This document shows, piece by piece, positions 28,057 through 38,333 of a DNA stretch of 64,000 nucleotides; the stretch's first letter is position 1, and every line of letters begins with the position of its first letter. The position numbers were made by a program, and so were the translations under genes. The notes below the pieces were generated by a model. It ran no database searches, had not been told where the DNA came from, and worked only from the letters and a program-made list of their open reading frames with translations. Origin of the DNA: Paenibacillus pabuli (GTDB taxonomy: Bacteria; Bacillota; Bacilli; Paenibacillales; Paenibacillaceae); the NCBI RefSeq assembly GCF_039831995.1, contig NZ_JBDOIO010000004.1, positions 1,054,001-1,118,000 of the forward strand, written 5' to 3'.

Positions 28057-28971
28057 TTGTTGTCTTCAAGAACGAATACGGTGTCCTCACATGCAGCAGG
28101 AACGGGCAATGCCATTTCAGGGCTGTTCAAGCTGCTGAGACCGAAACAGTGGACCAAAAACTTGCTGTTATTCGCTGCGTTATTATTTTCCTTTGAGGAA
28201 ATACGGACCGAAACCATTCTATCGACTTTGCTTGGTTTTATTTTATTTAGCCTCGTTGCTGGCTGCGTTTATATTTTAAATGATTATGTGGATCGGGACA
28301 GGGACCGGCAGCATCCGGTGAAGCAGTTCCGACCGATTGCCTCTGGACAGGTCCAACCTGCCCATGCTCTGCTGTTTGGCGTTATCCTGTTGATTCTGTC
28401 CGTGGGAATTGCTTTTATGATGAACCCGCTTTTTGGTGGACTATGCATTGTATATTTCCTGTTGAACGTATCTTACTCTTTTGTGCTTAAACATCTCGTT
28501 ATTGTGGACATGATGACTATCGCAGCAGGATTCGTCCTTCGTGCCATAGCGGGCGGCGTATTGATTCATGTCCCCTTTACACCCTGGTTCCTGATCTGCA
28601 CCATGCTGCTGTCCCTATTTCTGGCGATTGGCAAGCGGAGAAACGAGCTTACCCTGCTCGAGGGTAATACCGGTTCGCATCGTAAGGTGCTGGATAACTA
28701 CTCCGTCACATTGCTGGATCAATTTAATACCATCGTGACGACAGCAACGATTATTAGCTACTCTTTGTTCACCTTCACCTCTGACCGGACCATTCACCTG
28801 ATGTGGACCATTCCGCTGGTGATCTACGGCATGTTCCGATATTTGTATCTCATTCATATGAAAAACCAGGGAGGTTCACCGGATCGTGTTTTGTTTGAGG
28901 ACAAGCCTATATTGGTTACCGTAATTCTGTACGTAGTTAGTGTTGTCGCGATATTTGCGATTTTTGAATGA
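28057..28971 (+). CDS. UbiA-family polyprenyl-phosphate phosphoribosyltransferase
   Basis: 304 residues, nine or so membrane segments, TTG start at 28057 with AAGGGGG upstream. The segment NDYVDRDRDRQHPVKQFRPI (from residue 75) has the UbiA aspartate motif NDxxDxxxD. It also carries the HPxKxFRPIASG extension characteristic of decaprenyl-phosphate 5-phosphoribosyltransferase (mycobacterial Rv3806c), which moves phosphoribose from PRPP to a polyprenyl phosphate. A second motif region, LAIGKRRNEL, follows. Other UbiA enzymes (quinone, haem) lack the HPxKxFRPI signature and have different neighbours. First gene of a five-gene operon whose products fit processing and export of the lipid-linked pentose. 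Confidence 0.85.
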   Translation: MLSSRTNTVSSHAAGTGNAISGLFKLLRPKQWTKNLLLFAALLFSFEEIRTETILSTLLGFILFSLVAGCVYILNDYVDRDRDRQHPVKQFRPIASGQVQPAHALLFGVILLILSVGIAFMMNPLFGGLCIVYFLLNVSYSFVLKHLVIVDMMTIAAGFVLRAIAGGVLIHVPFTPWFLICTMLLSLFLAIGKRRNELTLLEGNTGSHRKVLDNYSVTLLDQFNTIVTTATIISYSLFTFTSDRTIHLMWTIPLVIYGMFRYLYLIHMKNQGGSPDRVLFEDKPILVTVILYVVSVVAIFAIFE

Positions 28972-29006
28972 AAAACATTTCGATTAAAGGTTTGAGGGGG
29001 ATCAGG

Positions 29007-29639
29007 GTGAGAAGCAGTAAAATTGCTATTTTTGATATTGATAAAACGATTATACGCAGAGATTCCATGTTTCAGTTCGTGCATTATGGTGTTCGCCGTT
29101 ACCCTGGGCAGGTATGGAGACTTCCGCTTATTGCCTTTCATACCGCGATGTTCAAGGCAGGCCTAATGAGTGTGGAACAAGTCAAGCGTTCGTACTTTAA
29201 GAGTATTGAGCGCATGACCGAGGAAGATCTGGAGCATTTTTTTGATACTCGATTGCGTACCGCCATTTTTGCTGAAGCCAGTGTGGAAATGCAGCACCGC
29301 AAGGAAGCCGGTTATCATGTGTTGCTGGTGACTGCGTCTCCGCATGCTTATATGAAATATTTTAAAAACTTTCCTTGGGTAGACCATGTCATTGGAACCG
29401 AACTCGTGCGCCATCAGAATGGATACACCTGTACGATCGAGGGCGTTAACTGCAAAGGTGAAGAGAAGGTGCGCCGGATACAGGCTTATCTGCAGGAGAG
29501 AAACATGGTCATTGATTACGAACAGTCCTGCTCTTACTCTGATTCTCTGTCCGATCTGCCGGTGATGGAGCTTGTGGCACAGCGCTATTTTATTAACAGA
29601 AGGGTTCCGGATATGGAGGCATTATCGTGGGGGAAATAA
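29007..29639 (+). CDS. HAD-IB family phosphatase (candidate polyprenyl-phosphoribose 5-phosphatase)
   Basis: 210 residues from GTG 29007, which has GAGGGGG 6 bases upstream; an ATG at 28968 overlaps the previous stop but has no ribosome site. HAD motif I is IAIFDIDKTIIRRDSM (nucleophile Asp and the +2 Asp), motif II is LLVTASPHAYMK, and motif III/IV is YSDSLSDLPVMEL. It resembles SerB/CicA-like HAD-IB hydrolases. In several bacteria a HAD-IB domain is encoded beside or fused to such a UbiA protein, so I infer it removes the 5-phosphate from the lipid-linked phosphoribose. Soluble, cytoplasmic. Confidence 0.82.
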   Translation: MRSSKIAIFDIDKTIIRRDSMFQFVHYGVRRYPGQVWRLPLIAFHTAMFKAGLMSVEQVKRSYFKSIERMTEEDLEHFFDTRLRTAIFAEASVEMQHRKEAGYHVLLVTASPHAYMKYFKNFPWVDHVIGTELVRHQNGYTCTIEGVNCKGEEKVRRIQAYLQERNMVIDYEQSCSYSDSLSDLPVMELVAQRYFINRRVPDMEALSWGK

Positions 29640-29956
29640 AGGGACGTCATACGGGCAAGGGGTTAATGCTTGTCTCCGCTTTCCTCACGGCCACCGGACA
29701 GTTGTTCTGGAAATGGGGGCTGACGGAGTGGATTTATCTGGGCATCGGATTTGTGTGCTATGGGCTGGGAGCCGTCTTGATGATTAAGGCTTTTGCTCTG
29801 GAAAAGTTATCCGTTGCTTATCCGTTGATGTGTGCAAGCTATGTTTTTGCGCTCATTTACGGTCACTTTCTGCTGGGAGAAGAGCTGACGATACAGAAGC
29901 TTGCAGCCGTTGTGCTGCTCGGAATCGGGGTGACATTAACCAGTGTTGACCGATAG
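29627..29956 (+). CDS. SMR/EamA-type half transporter, first of a pair
   Basis: 109 residues with four predicted membrane helices; GTG start 29627 overlaps the HAD gene by 13 bases and has GGAGG upstream. The sequence (KGLMLVSAFLTATGQLFWKW, ALEKLSVAYPLMCASYVFAL, HFLLGEELTIQKLAAVVLLG) resembles one subunit of ArnE/ArnF-like small multidrug-resistance proteins, which flip undecaprenyl-phosphate-sugars. Tight overlap with the next SMR gene suggests a heterodimer. Confidence 0.78.
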   Translation: MGEIKGRHTGKGLMLVSAFLTATGQLFWKWGLTEWIYLGIGFVCYGLGAVLMIKAFALEKLSVAYPLMCASYVFALIYGHFLLGEELTIQKLAAVVLLGIGVTLTSVDR

Positions 29957-30263
29957 CTGGATGTGGTTTGTACTGATTGTAATGACATTGTGCGGGGCAA
30001 TGGGTGGTGCTGGCTTGAAAGCCTACGCGACAAGTCGCAAAAAGCTGCATGTCCTCATGGGTCTTGCTTTTTATGGTATCGGTGCGCTTCTGAACATTGT
30101 GCTGCTCAAATTCCTTCCCTTAACAGTGGTCCTGCCTGCCAATGCGCTGACGTATGTCTGGACACTGTTCATTGCAAAATTTGCATTCAGGGAGAAGGTG
30201 GGTCCACTCCGCTGGCTGGGTGTCATTTGCATTATGGGAGGTTTATGTTTCTTGGTTTGGTAA
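29943..30263 (+). CDS. SMR/EamA-type half transporter, second of a pair
   Basis: 106 residues, four predicted membrane helices; GTG 29943 overlaps the preceding gene by 14 bases (GGGGTGA upstream). Motifs: GGAGLKAYATSRKKLHVLMG, PLTVVLPANALTYVWTLFIA and FREKVGPLRWLGVICIMGG. Orientation of charged loops differs from its partner, as expected for antiparallel paired SMR subunits. Proposed role: move the polyprenyl-phosphate-pentose to the outer membrane face. Confidence 0.75.
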   Translation: MLTDSWMWFVLIVMTLCGAMGGAGLKAYATSRKKLHVLMGLAFYGIGALLNIVLLKFLPLTVVLPANALTYVWTLFIAKFAFREKVGPLRWLGVICIMGGLCFLVW

Positions 30264-30317
30264 GACGGATAAGAAGTGCACAGAGAATTTTGAAAATGAC
30301 ATATTGGATGTGAATGC

Positions 30318-31619
30318 ATGAAATTTCTGGACTACATATTTTATGATCGCAAAACGAATTGGACTGCACTATGCCTGTTCGCGGGCTTTACTCTTTTTTA
30401 TGCTCTGATGAATGCCCCTTATGTTGTGTACATTGCGGATCAGGCGCAGGTTCTTGGTGCATATACACCATTTAATACGCAACAATTTCCACTGAATTTA
30501 TTTAATTTCGATCCGTCCATGTACTATGGTGCAAACAGCTCTTCGGTAATTCATCCGTTAATATCCTTTCTTGTCGTTACACTCGGAGCAGTATCACAAT
30601 TGCTGGGAGGGAACTGGTTCTTTCTCATTCTGCAATCCCTGATCAATGCCGGATCCGTAGTGCTGGTTTTTATTTTTCTCAATCAAAAGGATAGACAAAT
30701 CATAACACCACTGCTCTTCGCGGCGCTATTTGGATGTAGTTCATACCTGATGTTCACGGCACTGATTCCGGATTCCTATCCGTATGTGCAGTTTTTTATC
30801 CTATGGTCTGTTCTTTATATGCAATATACACGTGAACGGGATGACGTGCGCTATGTGCCGAATGCCCTGCTTGCGACTGTCAATTTTGGGCTGACGTCAA
30901 CGAACATTGTACCTTTGGCTGCTGCTATGTTTTTCAATTGGCGTACCTGGCGCAAGGCTTCCACATGGAAAAAGTATATTGGAATCATGGCACTGGCGGT
31001 TGCCTTCATAATCGTATTAACAGGCATTCAGTATGTCGCTTTCGGGGGAAGAAGTTGGGTTAGCAATTGGTTGCTCGGAATCCAGAACGGAGGGACGAGC
31101 TATGCTACACCTTTCCAGTTTGCGGCTCATTGGAAGGCACTGACTCTGCTGACGATTAATCCGATGCTCTCTCCCAGAGTTCATTTGCTGGATCCGGGGC
31201 TGGTTGCTTTTGTAACGGATCTGTCACGCTCCAACCCGATTCATGTTCAGCTTGTCGGTATCTTTATATTGCTGCTGGCGCTGATCGGGTTCATCAAGGG
31301 GATCCGTGAACGGGAAGTGTGGACTCTTGCACCTTATATTTTGTTTGCATTTCTGCTGCATATCGTAGTTGGTTTCGGACTGGCTGTGTTCCAATACGAT
31401 ATGTACCTGTATGCTGGTCACTATCTGTTTGCCTTTTTCCTGCTGGGTGGAGGATGGGTGATTGGACTTCGTCAGGGGATCGGCAAAAAAATAATTCTCG
31501 GCCTAGTCTTCATAAGTGTACTAGTGATGGCAGCGAACAATATCTACCGTCATGTAGAGACACTGACCACGATCAAACAGTCATACGAGCAATTGGAGCA
31601 GACGCATCCTGTGAATTGA
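30318..31619 (+). CDS. Polytopic membrane protein, possible GT-C-fold glycosyltransferase
   Basis: 433 residues with roughly ten to eleven hydrophobic segments. The first extracellular loop carries acidic residues (YIADQAQVLGAYTP, about residue 37; FDPSMYYGANSSS), the place where GT-C transferases keep their catalytic aspartate. I do not recognise a named family with certainty; DUF6080-like proteins are the nearest I can suggest. As last gene of the operon it is the natural candidate for transferring the lipid-linked pentose to an envelope acceptor. That role is inferred from context. Confidence 0.65.
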   Translation: MKFLDYIFYDRKTNWTALCLFAGFTLFYALMNAPYVVYIADQAQVLGAYTPFNTQQFPLNLFNFDPSMYYGANSSSVIHPLISFLVVTLGAVSQLLGGNWFFLILQSLINAGSVVLVFIFLNQKDRQIITPLLFAALFGCSSYLMFTALIPDSYPYVQFFILWSVLYMQYTRERDDVRYVPNALLATVNFGLTSTNIVPLAAAMFFNWRTWRKASTWKKYIGIMALAVAFIIVLTGIQYVAFGGRSWVSNWLLGIQNGGTSYATPFQFAAHWKALTLLTINPMLSPRVHLLDPGLVAFVTDLSRSNPIHVQLVGIFILLLALIGFIKGIREREVWTLAPYILFAFLLHIVVGFGLAVFQYDMYLYAGHYLFAFFLLGGGWVIGLRQGIGKKIILGLVFISVLVMAANNIYRHVETLTTIKQSYEQLEQTHPVN

Positions 31620-31645
31620 TGTGAAATAATCGTTATCATAAAAGA

Positions 31646-31692
31646 GAGACAAGCCATGTGGAGAAACGATATCCATTCGGCTTGTCTCTTTT
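31646..31692 (+). terminator. Terminator of the UbiA-HAD-SMR operon
   Basis: GAGACAAGCC (31646-31655) and GGCTTGTCTC (31679-31688) form a perfect 10-bp stem followed by TTTT. Confidence 0.8.
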
Positions 31693-31717
31693 CCTGATCC
31701 ATGTTTGGGAGTAAGCA

Positions 31718-31749
31718 AGAACCCTCTGCAGCTTTTTGCAGAGGGTTCT
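31718..31749 (-). terminator. Terminator of the minus-strand YhgE gene
   Basis: AGAACCCTCTGCA and TGCAGAGGGTTCT form a perfect 13-bp stem. It lies just beyond the stop of the minus-strand gene; on that strand the tail is TTCTTGCTT-like, so it may work in both directions. Confidence 0.7.
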
Positions 31750-31759
31750 TTCATAGGAA

Positions 31760-34435
31760 TCAGGCTATGATTTTGGTCTTCTTCGCATTCTCGGCTGAAC
31801 GTTTCGTGAGGCTGCTAAGAGGACGTTTCAGCACCAAAGCCAGGATTAGGCTAAGGGCAATGAATATACAGAGCCATAAAATATCCTTGAGTGCTGTCGA
31901 CCACAAAATGCCACCGACCGATTCACGAAGAAGGCTTATCGCATACGTGAAGGGCATGAACGGGTTCAAGGCCTGGAAGAAGGGAGAAGTCATGCTGATC
32001 GGAAACGTTCCGCCCGAACTTGAGAACTGAAACACCATGAAGATAATCGCAATTCCCTTTCCGATGTTTCCGAATACAGATAACAGGGTGTAAGTGATGG
32101 TGACAAACACAGCACTTACCAACATGGCAAACAGGACAAACCATAGTTTATCTGCGACATATGTCCCGAGAAACAGCATATCTCCCACAGTCACGCACAC
32201 AGCCTGGAGCAACCCTATAGTCAGAAACGTACCCAAGCGTCCAAGGTACAATTGGTACCTGCGAAACTTGCCGTCCGGATTTTCTGCCTCAGCCCGAAGC
32301 AGGGAAATGAGGAGTGTGGAGCCGACCCACAGGGACAATACGCCATAAAATGGTGACATGGCTGATCCGTAATTGGGGATCGGATACAATTGATTTTCCT
32401 TGATCTGAACCGGACTGGCAAGAAAGGCACTCTCTTCCTCGATATCCCCGCGCAGCAGCTTGGCAAGTTCGGCAAACTGATTATTGCCTTCCACCTCTCT
32501 AAGTTTATCTGCCGCCTTGCGGATTGCATTTTCCAGAGCAGGCAGGTCCTCACGCACAAGTGTTGCAACGCGGTGCACGCCTTGTTCAACCTCAGGCAAT
32601 TGATGTTGTACAAAGTCGGACGCCTTGCCAATCTGCTTCTCTGCCTGGGGCAGATCGTTGCGAACAAAATCCGCTGCCTCATTCAGCTTGGCTCCTACTT
32701 TGGGCAGGTCATTCTGAATGAGGGGTGCTACCGTGTTCAGTGCCTGAATAAAAGCCTCACTTTTGTTCTGGAGTGTCTGTGAGATTTCATGAATCTTGTT
32801 CTGCATTTGGGGCAGATCGCTTTGAATTTTCCTCAATTCTGTCTGTCCAAAAGTAATTCCTTCCTTAGTAGCTGACAGGATGTCCGCAATATCCGGTATC
32901 CGATCCCGGGCACCTTGTATAGTATCTGCTGATGCAGAGAGAATAGATCTTAGTTTGTCTGCTCCGGTAGTAAGGGCGGGTGCTATTTCCGTATCATATG
33001 ATTCGAGGATCCGGTTCACTCCGCTGTTGATTTCCTCCGATAATGAATTAAGCTGAGCAATAATATCGGCTGGTGGAGTGGTATTGCGCCGTAATGCATC
33101 GCTGATGATACCTGCAAGCTTCATCTGGAGTTGAAGCTTGTCCGAGAGGGTGTTCAATCGCGTGATTTTATCGGCTAACGGATGGCCTGGAAGCAATTGG
33201 TCCATTTTGCCCAATAGATCAGCCATACTGTCAACTAATTTTACGGCAACTGAAAGTCTAGCAGCTATGCTGTCCAGTTCGTCTGCTGTTGGGAGTACGC
33301 TAAGGTCTGTATTCTGCAGCCGTCCAAACAGATCTGAGCCAGCATTCGCGATCTGCTGTACCAGCAATGCATTTTGCCGGATTACCGGTCCAATGGTCTG
33401 AAATGCTTCTTCACTCGCATCCACGAAACGATTCATGCCTTCTGCCAGTTCGACTCCGTTTTGCGTAATGCCTGAGACCGTGTCAAGTTCATCTTGAGCA
33501 GCGGTTACGATAGTAAGAGCCTTGTCCGTTTTGGTTAAAGCTGTATCGATGACACCCGACACTTCACCAAAATGTTCATCCACTTCTTGAATACGTTCGA
33601 CTGCTTTTCGAATATCCGGAATTCGCTCCTGTATGGCCAGTACCTCGGATGAGGCATCCATAATTTGCGGCCAATATTCCTGGACCTTAAGTATATACTG
33701 TGCTGCTTCGTTAATTTCGGGCAGTCGTTTCTCGATTTCTACAATTTTTTGAGCTTCTTTTACGATTTCTGGCATGGCTTTTTCCACTTCCAGCACTTTA
33801 TGTCCCGCAGACTGTATGGCAGGAAGATTCTTTTCCAGTGTAAAGATTCCATTCTCCATCTTGCGCAGGGTAGGTAGCTGAGCATCAATCTCCACACCAG
33901 CTTCTTTTAATTTGGTTAATACCGCCTCGCTGACCGCTTCGGTAAAACTTTCGTTAATTTGCGTTGTAATGGAAGAGACGCCTGAGCCCGTGATTTTGGG
34001 AGCAATGGCATTAACCTTCTCATTGACCGTGTACACAACTTCAGGACGTTCCAGTTTTCCATCGACAATACCCGTAATTTTGGATGAAAAGTCACTTGGG
34101 ATAAGCAGGCTTGCATAATACTCGCCTGTCTGTACCCCTCGGCTTGCCTCAGCCTGATCTACAAATGTCCAACCCAGCTTATTATTTTGCTTCAGGCTGG
34201 ACACTAATTCGTCTCCTATATTAACCGTTGTTCCGGCAACCGTTGCACCCTGATCTTCCGTTGTTACCGCGATTTTAATTCCTTGTGTGTTGCTGTATGG
34301 ATCCCACACCGATTTGACGTTGACCCAGTCATACACCCCAGGCAGTAAAATAATGGCTGCAATTAAGAATATGCCTGTAGGTACTTTTAAGATGTGAAGC
34401 CAGTCTGTTTTGTAAATCTGCCATATGTTACGCAT
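31760..34435 (-). CDS. YhgE/Pip-domain membrane protein, ABC-2-like
   Basis: 891 residues on the minus strand; AGGAGGACATC precedes ATG 34435. One N-terminal membrane segment (LKVPTGIFLIAAIILLPGVYDW, about residues 17-38) leads into the YhgE/Pip N-terminal domain (WDPYSNTQGIKIAV). About 450 residues of repetitive helical sequence with many xxPxIxxxxx/LPxIxKA units follow (pseudo-heptads, LPEINEAAQ, LPQAEKQIGKA, LPEVEQGVHRV). The C-terminal part is a five- to six-helix ABC-2-type membrane domain (LLISLLRAEAENPDGKFRRY onward). Relatives include the phage-infection protein of Lactococcus and EsaA of type VII secretion. No type VII genes are nearby, so its role here is unknown. Confidence 0.85.
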   Translation of the reverse strand: MRNIWQIYKTDWLHILKVPTGIFLIAAIILLPGVYDWVNVKSVWDPYSNTQGIKIAVTTEDQGATVAGTTVNIGDELVSSLKQNNKLGWTFVDQAEASRGVQTGEYYASLLIPSDFSSKITGIVDGKLERPEVVYTVNEKVNAIAPKITGSGVSSITTQINESFTEAVSEAVLTKLKEAGVEIDAQLPTLRKMENGIFTLEKNLPAIQSAGHKVLEVEKAMPEIVKEAQKIVEIEKRLPEINEAAQYILKVQEYWPQIMDASSEVLAIQERIPDIRKAVERIQEVDEHFGEVSGVIDTALTKTDKALTIVTAAQDELDTVSGITQNGVELAEGMNRFVDASEEAFQTIGPVIRQNALLVQQIANAGSDLFGRLQNTDLSVLPTADELDSIAARLSVAVKLVDSMADLLGKMDQLLPGHPLADKITRLNTLSDKLQLQMKLAGIISDALRRNTTPPADIIAQLNSLSEEINSGVNRILESYDTEIAPALTTGADKLRSILSASADTIQGARDRIPDIADILSATKEGITFGQTELRKIQSDLPQMQNKIHEISQTLQNKSEAFIQALNTVAPLIQNDLPKVGAKLNEAADFVRNDLPQAEKQIGKASDFVQHQLPEVEQGVHRVATLVREDLPALENAIRKAADKLREVEGNNQFAELAKLLRGDIEEESAFLASPVQIKENQLYPIPNYGSAMSPFYGVLSLWVGSTLLISLLRAEAENPDGKFRRYQLYLGRLGTFLTIGLLQAVCVTVGDMLFLGTYVADKLWFVLFAMLVSAVFVTITYTLLSVFGNIGKGIAIIFMVFQFSSSGGTFPISMTSPFFQALNPFMPFTYAISLLRESVGGILWSTALKDILWLCIFIALSLILALVLKRPLSSLTKRSAENAKKTKIIA

Positions 34436-34778
34436 GATGTCCTCCTAATCCAAGATCGAAATTACAGATTTTATATCATTCCCATCTCAGGAAGATACAA
34501 ATCTTTATGTATATCGGTTCCTATCAACGGAATGTGAACGGGTTCGCGTTATAAGTGTTTACCCTTTTCATGTGTGAATAATCGATCTTTCTGTAGGGGG
34601 CTATAAATAGAAGGGTTATATTGGATCCATTCAAGTTTCAAATACCTATGGATAAATATACAGAAATATTGTATAATTATGAGTAATGAATGAAATGTGA
34701 TGTGCATGGATGTTTTTCAGCCGACCTGTTGATTCTAAGTGGAATACAGCAGGGAGTTTCGCCTGCTAAGGTGAGGTG
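34436..34778. other. Intergenic region, no gene seen
   Basis: AT-rich spacer between the divergent yhgE-like gene and the pyr operon. It must hold the minus-strand promoter; TTGAAA/TATAAC on the minus strand near 34641-34615 is a weak candidate with a 15-base spacer. A 6-bp hairpin AGCAGG/CCTGCT lies near 34749-34768. No open frame with a ribosome site was found. Confidence 0.4.
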
Positions 34779-34807
34779 TTGACAGGGGGTTGTCTTTCTG
34801 TCATAAT
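34779..34807 (+). promoter_or_regulatory. Sigma-A promoter of the pyr operon
   Basis: TTGACA (34779-34784), a 17-base spacer and CATAAT (34802-34807). A near-perfect promoter about 280 bases before pyrR, leaving room for the attenuator. Confidence 0.82.
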
Positions 34808-34887
34808 TCATGAAGACGAACGGACATATTGATCAACAGCGCCCTGTGAGGCACTGCAATGTGTTCGACATGAATAGCACCTTTAAA

Positions 34888-36564
<1,677 letters not shown>

Positions 36565-36642
36565 CAGGGTCTGGCTATGGTTCATAGGCTGACAGGGCGG
36601 ACTTCTATAGAACGGTAAAGTACACGATAAATCCAAATCATT

Positions 36643-36661
36643 CGGATTCTCTGGGAATCCG
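36643..36661 (+). other. Small stem-loop upstream of pyrC
   Basis: CGGATTC and GAATCCG form a perfect 7-bp stem with loop TCTGG, 27 bases before pyrC. No T-run follows. Its role is unknown. Confidence 0.35.
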
Positions 36662-36687
36662 GGTTAGAACCGAAGCGGAGGGCAATT

Positions 36688-37992
36688 ATGCTACAGATGA
36701 TTAAGAACGCAAATGTGTTGAATGCACAAGGGGAACTCGAACGGAAAACGATCATTATAAATGAAGGCAAGATACAGAAGATCGTCAGTGTGGAAGATGA
36801 AGCCGTCCTAAAAGCAGAACCATCTGCGCATAGCGTTACGGATGCTTCAGGCAAATTGGTGATTCCCGGCTTGATCGACATGCACGTCCATCTGCGTGAA
36901 CCTGGATTCGAACATAAAGAGACGATCGAGACAGGTGCCAGGTCAGCGGCCCAAGGCGGTTTTACAACAATCGCCTGCATGCCGAACACAAGACCGGTAA
37001 CAGATAGTCCGGGTGTAGTAAAGCTGGTTCTGGATAAAGCGAGAGAAGCTGATTTGGTAAAAGTTCTGCCGTATGCAGCCATTACGAAAAATGAGCTTGG
37101 TCGTGAACTTACCGATTTTGCCGCTTTGAAAGAAGCAGGCGCCATCGGTTTTACGGATGACGGCGTAGGCGTGCAGAACGCACAGATGATGAAAGACGCC
37201 ATGAGCCTCGCGGCAAGCATGGATATGCCAGTCATCGCTCACTGTGAAGACGACTCACTGGTTGTAGGTGGATATGTCACTGAAGGAGAATTCTCCAAGC
37301 GCCATGGGATCAAAGGCATTCCAAATGAATCCGAAGCGATTCACGTTGGCCGTGATATCCTGCTTGCCGAAGCAACAGGAGTCCACTATCATGTCTGCCA
37401 CGTAAGTACGGAACAATCGGTTCGCCTGATTCGATTGGCAAAATCGATTGGCATTAAGGTTACGGCTGAGGTGTGTCCGCATCATCTGGTTCTGTCCGAT
37501 GAGGACATTCCGGGCATGGATGCCAACTGGAAAATGAATCCGCCACTTCGCTCACCGCGTGATGTGCAGGCTTGCATCGAAGGCTTGCTGGACGGAACGC
37601 TGGACATGATCGTTACCGATCATGCACCGCACAGTGAAGAGGAGAAAGCCAAAGGCATGGAACTGGCTCCATTCGGAATCGTTGGATTCGAGACAGCCTT
37701 CCCACTGCTGTACACCAAATTTGTAGAAACAGGACTTTGGAGCTTGGACTTCCTGGTTAAACGCATGACTGCTGATCCGGCACGGGTATTCCGACTGGAT
37801 ACAGGCAAGATGGAAGAGGGAGCACCAGCGGATCTGACCATGATTGATTTGAATCAGGAACAGGCGGTCGACCCTGCAGCGTTTGCTACCAAAGGAAGAA
37901 ACACACCATTTACGGGCTGGAAGCTGAAAGGCTGGCCGGTACAGACTTGGGTGGATGGCAAAAGCGTGTGGAATAATACGGTACAACAGTAA
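36688..37992 (+). CDS. pyrC: Dihydroorotase PyrC (class I)
   Basis: Cyclises N-carbamoyl-aspartate to dihydroorotate. 434 residues; metal ligands are seen in DMHVHLREPGFEHKE (HxH), further histidines in IAHCEDDSL and YHVCHVST, and the catalytic Asp in VTDHAPHSEEEK. ATG 36688 follows GCGGAGGG. A 123-base spacer separates it from pyrB, and a long palindrome follows it. Confidence 0.96.
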   Translation: MLQMIKNANVLNAQGELERKTIIINEGKIQKIVSVEDEAVLKAEPSAHSVTDASGKLVIPGLIDMHVHLREPGFEHKETIETGARSAAQGGFTTIACMPNTRPVTDSPGVVKLVLDKAREADLVKVLPYAAITKNELGRELTDFAALKEAGAIGFTDDGVGVQNAQMMKDAMSLAASMDMPVIAHCEDDSLVVGGYVTEGEFSKRHGIKGIPNESEAIHVGRDILLAEATGVHYHVCHVSTEQSVRLIRLAKSIGIKVTAEVCPHHLVLSDEDIPGMDANWKMNPPLRSPRDVQACIEGLLDGTLDMIVTDHAPHSEEEKAKGMELAPFGIVGFETAFPLLYTKFVETGLWSLDFLVKRMTADPARVFRLDTGKMEEGAPADLTMIDLNQEQAVDPAAFATKGRNTPFTGWKLKGWPVQTWVDGKSVWNNTVQQ

Positions 37993-38099
37993 ATCGGTAT
38001 ATAAATGAATCATTAACTCTTTACTTCAATAAATCTTACAACTAACTCGAGGCCGATCATGCCGAGAGTGTAAACATACGAAACAAGCAACGTTGATGT

Positions 38100-38301
38100 C
38101 ATGCTTTTGAACTTGGGCGCTACAGTAGCTTACGAAGTGGACAGAAAAGACCCGAAGAAGCGAAGCGTTCGCCTTTATCCCCGGATTACATCCATTTAGA
38201 AAATGGATAAAGAGTAATCTGGGGATAACAGCGATCGAAGGGCTTTCTGTCCACGAAGTCACCGCTACCGTGACACGCATCCCATGTTCAACGAAATGCA
38301 T
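38100..38301. repeat. ~200-bp imperfect palindrome between pyrC and carA
   Basis: The sequence folds back on itself around 38199. The innermost perfect stem is ATCCATTT (38190-38197)/AAATGGAT (38201-38208). Next come TTATCCCC-GATTAC/GTAATC-GGGGATAA, and further out CGAAGTGGACAGAAA pairs with TTTCTGTCCAC and TTGAACTTGGG with CCCATGTTCAA. It fills most of the 341-base gap. It has no coding frame of note and resembles dispersed intergenic palindromes. In the pyr transcript it would form a very long hairpin. Confidence 0.7.
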
Positions 38302-38333
38302 TCAAGTTGATAAACACAGAGGAGTGAAATGGG

